This document shows, one piece after another, positions 36,457-40,779 of a stretch of 40,779 bases of DNA. Source of the DNA: Armatimonadota bacterium (GTDB taxonomy: Bacteria; Armatimonadota; Hebobacteria; CAIYQO01); assembly GCA_029553475.1 (NCBI GenBank), contig JAKPKV010000125.1, positions 1-40,779 on the forward strand. The letters run 5' to 3'. The position numbers and the translations under genes were made by a program. The notes below the pieces were generated by a model, which saw only the letters and a program-made list of their open reading frames with translations, had not been told where the DNA came from and made no database searches. The stretch's first letter is position 1. The number at the start of each line of letters is the position of its first letter.

Positions 36457-37812
36457 ATGCTGACGCGTGATGACGCGCTGAATCTGCTGGACGCGGCGCT
36501 GCGGCATTCGACCGCGGAGCAGACCGAGGTGATGCTGCACGGGAGCGAGCACGGGCTGACGCGGCTGGCGAACGGGAGCATTCATCAGAACGTGCATATC
36601 GCGAACCTGTCGGCGCACGTGCGGGCGGTGGTCGGCCAGCGGGTGGGCGTGGCGTCGTCGAACCGGCTGAGCGGCGACGGGCTGCGGGCGCTGGTGGAGC
36701 GCGCGGTGGCCATCGCGAACGTCTCAGCGCCGAACGCGGAGTTCGACGCGCTGCCCGGACCGGGTGAATATGTCTTCTCCGCGGGCACGCTGGCTTCACC
36801 GGCGCCGGAGATTGACGAAGAGGCCTTTTCGCCCGCCGGGCGAGCGGCGGCGGCGCTGGCGATGATCCACACCGCGCGCGGGAACGGCGCCACCGCGTTC
36901 GGCCACGTCGCGACCGACATCAGCATGCTGGCGGTGGGGAATTCGCGTGGGGTGCGCGCGCATCACGCCTGGACGGCCTGCTCGCTGATGGCGATCGCCA
37001 CCCTGGGCGACGCGTCCGGCTACGCGCAGTGGAGCGGGCGGTCGCTCGCCGGCGCGCCGGCCGGGGAGACGGCGGCGCACGCGGTGAGTAAATGCCTGGC
37101 GGCGGACGTGACGGGCACGGTGGAGCCGGGGCGCTACACCGTCATCCTGGAGCCGCCGGCGGTGGCGGAGATGCTCGGCCTGCTCGCCTATATGGGGCTG
37201 GGCGCCACCCAGTACCAGGAGGGGCGCAGCTTCCTGTCCGGCAAGGTGGGCGAGCGGCTCGTCGGCGAGAACATCACCCTGCGCGACGACACCTACCATC
37301 CGCTTTCCATCGCGCTGCCCTTCGATTTCGAGGGCGTGCCGCGGCAGGTGGTGCCGTTTTTCGAGCGGGGCGTGGCGAAGGGCGTCGTCTACGACAGCTA
37401 TACCGCGCGCAAGGAGGGGCGCGCCTCCACCGGCCACGCGCTGCCCGCGCCGAACACCTACGGGCCGATCCCGCTGCACCTGGTGCTGGAGGGCGGCACG
37501 CGGACGCGTGAGGAGCTGATCGCCGGCGTCGAGCGCGGCATCCTCGTCACCCGCTTTCACTACGTGAATATCGTCCACCCGGCCGAGGCGATCATCACCG
37601 GCATGACGCGCGACGGCACCTTCCTCATCGAGAACGGCGCCGTGACGAAGGCGGTGAACAAATTGCGCTTCACGCAGAGCATGCTGGAGGCGCTGCAGCA
37701 TGTCAGCGATCTCGAGCGCGCCCTCACCCTGGTGAGCGGCGAAGGCATGTACTGCGTGGTGCCGACGCTGCGCATCGAGGGCTTCCATTTCACCAGCGCG
37801 TCGCCGGAGTGA
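36457..37812 (+). CDS. TldD/PmbA family protein, TldE-type
   Basis: A 451-residue member of the TldD/TldE protease-modulator family, which in TldD-TldE heterodimers degrades unfolded peptides and matures modified peptides. Recognisable segments: NGSIHQNVHIANLSAHVRAVVGQRVG, the central EPGRYTVILEPPAVAEMLGLL, and the C-terminal GILVTRFHYVNIVHPAEAIITGMTRDGTFLIENG. The HExxxH zinc site of TldD is absent, so this is the non-catalytic TldE/PmbA-type subunit or a single-protein relative. No tldD gene is adjacent, although the two are often paired. Start ATG 36457 after GGAGGAG; the frame extends back into the repeat element without meaning. Confidence 0.9.
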   Translation: MLTRDDALNLLDAALRHSTAEQTEVMLHGSEHGLTRLANGSIHQNVHIANLSAHVRAVVGQRVGVASSNRLSGDGLRALVERAVAIANVSAPNAEFDALPGPGEYVFSAGTLASPAPEIDEEAFSPAGRAAAALAMIHTARGNGATAFGHVATDISMLAVGNSRGVRAHHAWTACSLMAIATLGDASGYAQWSGRSLAGAPAGETAAHAVSKCLAADVTGTVEPGRYTVILEPPAVAEMLGLLAYMGLGATQYQEGRSFLSGKVGERLVGENITLRDDTYHPLSIALPFDFEGVPRQVVPFFERGVAKGVVYDSYTARKEGRASTGHALPAPNTYGPIPLHLVLEGGTRTREELIAGVERGILVTRFHYVNIVHPAEAIITGMTRDGTFLIENGAVTKAVNKLRFTQSMLEALQHVSDLERALTLVSGEGMYCVVPTLRIEGFHFTSASPE

Positions 37813-37855
37813 GCGTGCGCCCCCCGCTCGCGCCCGCGCACGTGGCCATTTTTGG

Positions 37856-37861
37856 TATACT
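37856..37861 (+). promoter_or_regulatory. -10 box of mnmA, possibly giving a leaderless mRNA
   Basis: TATACT at 37856-37861 lies 8 bp before the ATG at 37870, so transcription would start at or next to the start codon. No Shine-Dalgarno sequence is present. No clear -35 box is seen. Confidence 0.45.
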
Positions 37862-37869
37862 GGGCGGTG

Positions 37870-38940
37870 ATGACACGGGTGGTCTGCGCGATGTCTGGAG
37901 GGGTGGATAGCGCGGTGGCGGCGGCGGCCTTGCGGGCGCAGGGGTACGACGTCGTCGGCGTGACGCTGCAGGTCTGGCCGACCGCGCGCGACGACGACCG
38001 CGCCTGCTGCGCGCTGTCGGCGGTGGAGGAGGCCCGCCGGGTCGCCGCGAAACTGGGCGTGCCGCACTACGTGCTCAACTGCCAGGAGGAGTTCCGCCGC
38101 GCGGTCATTGACCACTTCATCAGCGAATACCGCGCCGGGCGTACGCCGAACCCCTGCATTCAGTGCAACCGCTGGATCAAATTTGATTGGCTGTTGCAGC
38201 GCGCGGCGGAGCTGGGCGCCGACTGCGTGGCCACCGGGCATTACGCCCGCACCATCTACCACGCGGACCTGGGGCGCTGGAGCGTGCGGCGCGGCGTGGA
38301 CCGCCACAAGGACCAGTCGTACGTGCTCTACGGCCTCACCCAGGCGCAGCTGCCGCGCGTGTGCTTCCCACTGGGGGGCCTGACGAAGCCGGCGGTGCGC
38401 GACCTCGCCCGCGCGCACGGCTTCCGCGTGCACAACAAGCCGGAGAGCCAGGAGATCTGCTTCGTGCCGGATGACGATTATGGCCAGTTCCTGCGCCAGG
38501 AGCTGCCGGAGATCGCCACGCCCGGCCCCATCGTGGATACGACGGGGAGGCGGCGCGGCACCCACCCGGGCGTGGCCTTCTACACCATCGGCCAGCGCCG
38601 CGGGCTGGGCATCGCCGCCCCGGAGCCGCTCTACGTGGTCGCCCTCGATCCCGCGCGCAACACGGTGGTGGTGGGCGCGGAGGCCGACCTGCGGCGGCAG
38701 CGCGCGGCCGCGGAGGACCTCGTCTTCGGCAAGTACGCCGCGGCCATGCTGGCCGAGCCGGTGCCCGTCCTCGCCAGCCTCCGCTCTACGATGTCGGCGC
38801 AGCCGGCCCTCGCCCACGTCGAAGCGGGCCGCCTGCTCGTCACCTTCCAGGAGCCTCAGCGCGCGGTGACCCCCGGCCAGGCGCTGGTCTGCTACGCCGG
38901 CGAGGATGTGGCGGTCGGCGGGACGGTCATCGGGCCGTGA
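37870..38940 (+). CDS. mnmA: tRNA-specific 2-thiouridylase MnmA
   Basis: Catalyses ATP-dependent 2-thiolation of the wobble uridine in tRNAs for Lys, Glu and Gln. The 356 residues have normal length. The PP-loop SGGVDS lies at residues 9-14. The two catalytic Cys lie in TPNPCIQCNRWIKF (about 98) and in ESQEICFVPD (about 198). TGHYAR, DQSYVLYGL, the LGGLTKPAVRDLA segment and the C-terminal beta-barrel (FYTIGQRRGLGI) complete the family pattern. The ATG at 37870 (MTRVVCAMSGGVDS) is preferred over an in-frame GTG at 37852. It has no ribosome site and a -10 box right upstream. It is convergent with the LacI-type regulator gene. Confidence 0.97.
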   Translation: MTRVVCAMSGGVDSAVAAAALRAQGYDVVGVTLQVWPTARDDDRACCALSAVEEARRVAAKLGVPHYVLNCQEEFRRAVIDHFISEYRAGRTPNPCIQCNRWIKFDWLLQRAAELGADCVATGHYARTIYHADLGRWSVRRGVDRHKDQSYVLYGLTQAQLPRVCFPLGGLTKPAVRDLARAHGFRVHNKPESQEICFVPDDDYGQFLRQELPEIATPGPIVDTTGRRRGTHPGVAFYTIGQRRGLGIAAPEPLYVVALDPARNTVVVGAEADLRRQRAAAEDLVFGKYAAAMLAEPVPVLASLRSTMSAQPALAHVEAGRLLVTFQEPQRAVTPGQALVCYAGEDVAVGGTVIGP

Positions 38941-39003
38941 GGGGGCCGCTTCTGCCGCGTGCAGCGGGGGCGCCGGACGCATTTTCCCGGCTCCGTGACC
39001 GGG

Positions 39004-40071
39004 TTAGCGCGCGGGTGCCGGGGGGAAACCACCGGACGGGGGGTATCCCCACCGGGGCGGCGCGCAGGATTCCCGAATCACCAGGGACGGTGTGATGGGG
39101 GTCATTGCCGGCACCGCGATGCGCGCGTTCGCCGCGGCGTTGAGGGCGTTCAGAATATGCCGACAGGCGACGCGGCCTATATCGGCGGGATATTGTTCGA
39201 TGGTAGTGATGGCAGGCAAGAGGAATTCGGCGATCGCGCAATTTGAGCAGCCGATGACGCTCAGATCGCCCGGAACAGCCAGCTCACGTTCGCGCGCGGC
39301 GCGGATGATGCGGGCGGCCACGCGGTCTTCCCAGCAGATAATGGCGGTGGGAGGCTCCCGCTGGTCGAGCAGACTCGCCAATGCGCGATCCGCGGCGAAA
39401 TCCCACGCGGATTCGGCTTCCCAATCGCGCAGCGTGCTTGTGGGCAAGTGGCGGCGGCGCAAAGCCGCATAGATCGCGCTGGCACGTTCCCCGCGATACG
39501 CCCCCATCGGCGGACCGACGTAGGCCATCACCCGGTGGCCCAGATCGAACAGATGCTGCACCGCGATTTCACCGAGCTGCGCCTCATCCGTGCCGACCCA
39601 GGCGGTGTTCCCGTCCATCGCGGTAAAGTCCAGGCAGACGAACGGCACGTCATGACTCCGCATCTCCAGCAGCGTGCTCCGCGGGAGGGGGGTTCGGTGG
39701 ATACTGAGCAGCAACAGACCTTCAACCCGCTGTTCGAGCAGGGTGTGGATCGCCTGCCGCGCCCGGGGCATGTCAAAGGCGGTTTCCTCGACGATGATGC
39801 GGTACCCGTGGCTATACGCCACATCGAGCACCCCCCGGAGAATATGCGATTCAAAATCAATGCCGACATCCGTAATCAGCATGCCGAGCAGGGAGCTTTT
39901 GCCGGTCAGTACGCTCTGCGCCAGGCGATTGGGCCGGAAGTGACACTCGGCGGCCAACGCGTGAATGCGCTGGCGCGTCGCCGGACTGATCCGCGGATCA
40001 TCGCGCAGCGCGCGTGAGACGGTCGAGTGCGATACCCCGGCCAATTCTGCCAGTTGACGGATCGTCGGCAT
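39004..40071 (-). CDS. LacI-family transcriptional regulator
   Basis: A 355-residue DNA-binding repressor. The N-terminal helix-turn-helix (about 2-50) reads TIRQLAELAGVSHSTVSRAL, then RISPATRQRIHALA, with the minor-groove hinge FRPNRLAQSVLTGKS. The periplasmic-binding-like ligand domain (about 60-340) includes LGMLITDVGIDFESHILRGV, EGLLLLSIHRTPLP, HLFDLGHRVMAYVGPP and PTAIICWEDRVAARII, typical of sugar-responsive members. The C-terminal tail is Pro-rich. ATG 40071-40069 follows GGAGAAA; the frame extends upstream without a plausible start. A 14-bp palindrome in its leader is a good candidate for its own operator. It is divergent from the prepilin gene; the effector is probably a sugar, unidentified. 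Confidence 0.93.
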   Translation of the reverse strand: MPTIRQLAELAGVSHSTVSRALRDDPRISPATRQRIHALAAECHFRPNRLAQSVLTGKSSLLGMLITDVGIDFESHILRGVLDVAYSHGYRIIVEETAFDMPRARQAIHTLLEQRVEGLLLLSIHRTPLPRSTLLEMRSHDVPFVCLDFTAMDGNTAWVGTDEAQLGEIAVQHLFDLGHRVMAYVGPPMGAYRGERASAIYAALRRRHLPTSTLRDWEAESAWDFAADRALASLLDQREPPTAIICWEDRVAARIIRAARERELAVPGDLSVIGCSNCAIAEFLLPAITTIEQYPADIGRVACRHILNALNAAANARIAVPAMTPITPSLVIRESCAPPRWGYPPSGGFPPAPAR

Positions 40072-40088
40072 GCAGGTTTCTCCGCTTG

Positions 40089-40102
40089 TGCACCTTGGTG
40101 CA
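40089..40102. promoter_or_regulatory. Candidate LacI-type operator (autoregulation)
   Basis: TGCACC-TT-GGTGCA is a palindrome with 6-bp perfect arms, the size and symmetry of LacI-family operators. It lies 18 bp upstream of the regulator ATG, downstream of its predicted promoter, so bound repressor would block elongation. Confidence 0.55.
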
Positions 40103-40133
40103 TTGACGATAACACAACGACGGTGAGCCGTAA

Positions 40134-40161
40134 AGCATACTAACGGATATAATACTATCAA
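40134..40161 (-). promoter_or_regulatory. Candidate promoter of the LacI-family gene
   Basis: On the minus strand: TTGATA (40161-40156), 16 bp, TATGCT (40139-40134), in an unusually AT-rich patch. The predicted start near 40127 gives a leader of about 55 nt. Confidence 0.5.
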
Positions 40162-40543
40162 ATTTTCATAACGGCGTTGCCTTCGCTGACCGGCGTACGA
40201 CAACAGGGTGGAAATGTCAGCGCCGTGCCCTTGGGGGCACCAGCGGCGCCAGTCCCGGGCGTACACATCTGGTGTGCGCTCGGCGGGTCGCGAGTCTAGC
40301 AACGATGGCGCGGGGTGCGGGCGATCAACATCGAAGGAGAGGGTCTCCAGGCGCGCAGGCGTACAGACGCCGCGCGCATCCTGGTTGGCGGACGGTTCCG
40401 GAAATCGAATATTCTCGGAAGCCAGCGGGCGAAAAATGTGCTGCCTGCGCTCCTTTCAATCTACATGGGGCGTAGCGTGCCCTCGAGCGCTGCTGTCCGG
40501 CGGCGATACCTGGTGCGTTTTTGGGGGGAAATGCTCGCAATGC
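40162..40543. other. Intergenic stretch between regulator and prepilin genes
   Basis: No convincing gene is seen in either direction. GTGCCC-TTGG-GGGCAC (40225-40240) is a small hairpin that loosely resembles the candidate LacI operator but with different centre spacing. Confidence 0.4.
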
Positions 40544-40572
40544 TTGACAACATGGGCCCATGAACGTATCTT
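40544..40572 (+). promoter_or_regulatory. Sigma70-like promoter for the prepilin gene
   Basis: A perfect TTGACA (40544-40549), 17 bp, TATCTT (40567-40572). The leader is about 65 nt and contains GGAAAGGAG (40627-40635) before the ATG. Confidence 0.65.
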
Positions 40573-40644
40573 AAGTTCTGGAAATATTCGATTCTCTGAA
40601 ATGAAGCATCAGCCATTCGTTCTTTTGGAAAGGAGTGTAGAGGT

Positions 40645-40779
40645 ATGTCTCACATGCAGCGCAGAGGGACCCGCCGCGCGGGCTTCACCCTCATCGAGCT
40701 CCTGGTGGTGATCGCGATCATTGCGATTTTGGCCGCCATCCTCTTCCCCGTGTTCGCGAAAGCGCGGGAGAAGGCCCGG
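40645..40779 (+). CDS. Type IV prepilin-like protein, N-terminal part only
   Basis: The first 45 residues, cut by the window end. A short basic leader ([13 protein letters not shown]) is followed by [19 protein letters not shown], the class III prepilin signal: cleavage after Gly, N-methylated Phe and Glu5. The next residues, [12 protein letters not shown], are the characteristic continuation in the large prepilin-like families of Armatimonadota and Planctomycetota (often with a DUF1559-type C-terminus, not visible here). It would be processed by PilD-type peptidase and act as a pseudopilin or secreted surface protein. Its nearest neighbour is the divergent LacI regulator, which may control it. 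Confidence 0.92.
   Translation, partial: MSHMQRRGTRRAGFTLIELLVVIAIIAILAAILFPVFAKAREKAR

Noticed and set aside
38941-39003. Terminator between mnmA and the LacI-family gene
   Set aside because: Only short interrupted stems (CTGC-GCAG) followed by ATTTTCCC at some distance; too weak to call.
40208-40711. 167-codon open frame spanning the intergenic region before the prepilin gene
   Set aside because: It overlaps the prepilin gene in another frame, has no family pattern, and crosses a good promoter.

Overview
This 40.8 kb window is GC-rich bacterial chromosome. It is packed with secreted carbohydrate-active proteins and small foldback repeats. The truncated last gene encodes a prepilin-like N-terminus ([10 protein letters not shown]... 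then [12 protein letters not shown]). Together with a copper-amine-oxidase-N stalk domain, AXE1 and heparinase II/III enzymes, a neutral-ceramidase-like protein and a LacI regulator next to the prepilin, this suggests Armatimonadota, with Planctomycetota as the main alternative. The assignment is an inference. I found no tRNA, rRNA, CRISPR array, integrase or transposase gene.

Layout. 1-4300: start of an unknown minus-strand gene, trpA, an ABC-transporter ATPase and an RhlE-like DEAD-box helicase. 4400-13035: an extracellular polysaccharide cluster with two paralogous secreted alpha/beta-hydrolases of opposite orientation, a LamG-like secreted protein, a TIM-barrel glycosidase-like protein and an AXE1-type acetyl esterase. 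13164-21634: a secreted copper-amine-oxidase-N/ankyrin protein, a predicted outer-membrane beta-barrel, then an MBOAT O-acyltransferase with two AlgJ/AlgX-like SGNH partners (a polysaccharide O-acetylation module) closed by a strong hairpin. 21659-28900: a hexaheme cytochrome c, a Gfo/Idh/MocA oxidoreductase, a neutral-ceramidase-like enzyme, a heparinase/alginate-lyase-like enzyme and a FlgT-N-like envelope protein. 29029-33847 (minus): hisG, an SDR, a class II aldolase and an unusual Zn-dependent dehydrogenase with a duplicated Rossmann region. 34089-38940 (plus): a GAF-GGDEF diguanylate cyclase, a free-standing MTHFR C-terminal (MetV-like) protein, a TldE/PmbA protein and mnmA. 39004-40779: a LacI-family regulator with a palindrome in its own leader, and the prepilin.

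The most unusual signal is between the genes. Several unrelated families of foldback (MITE/REP-like) elements of about 155-200 bp lie there. One family (AGAAACT termini, about 165 bp, 35514-35683 and 36154-36322) brackets the MetV-like gene, and both copies begin inside the stop codon of the preceding gene. A second family (TGCTCT-TGACA termini) occurs at 2348-2504 and 23791-23958. A third is a 34-bp perfect inverted repeat around a 20-bp tandem duplication just after the helicase. A fourth consists of two adjacent foldbacks with heptad-repeat ends (30845-31245) that also start at a stop codon. They look like non-autonomous mobile elements preferentially found at gene 3' ends, where they may act as RNA 3'-end structures.

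Regulation. At least eight sigma70-like promoters can be read by eye (for example TTCACA-N17-TATAAT and TTGACC-N18-TATAAT). mnmA appears to be transcribed from so close to its ATG that its mRNA may be leaderless.
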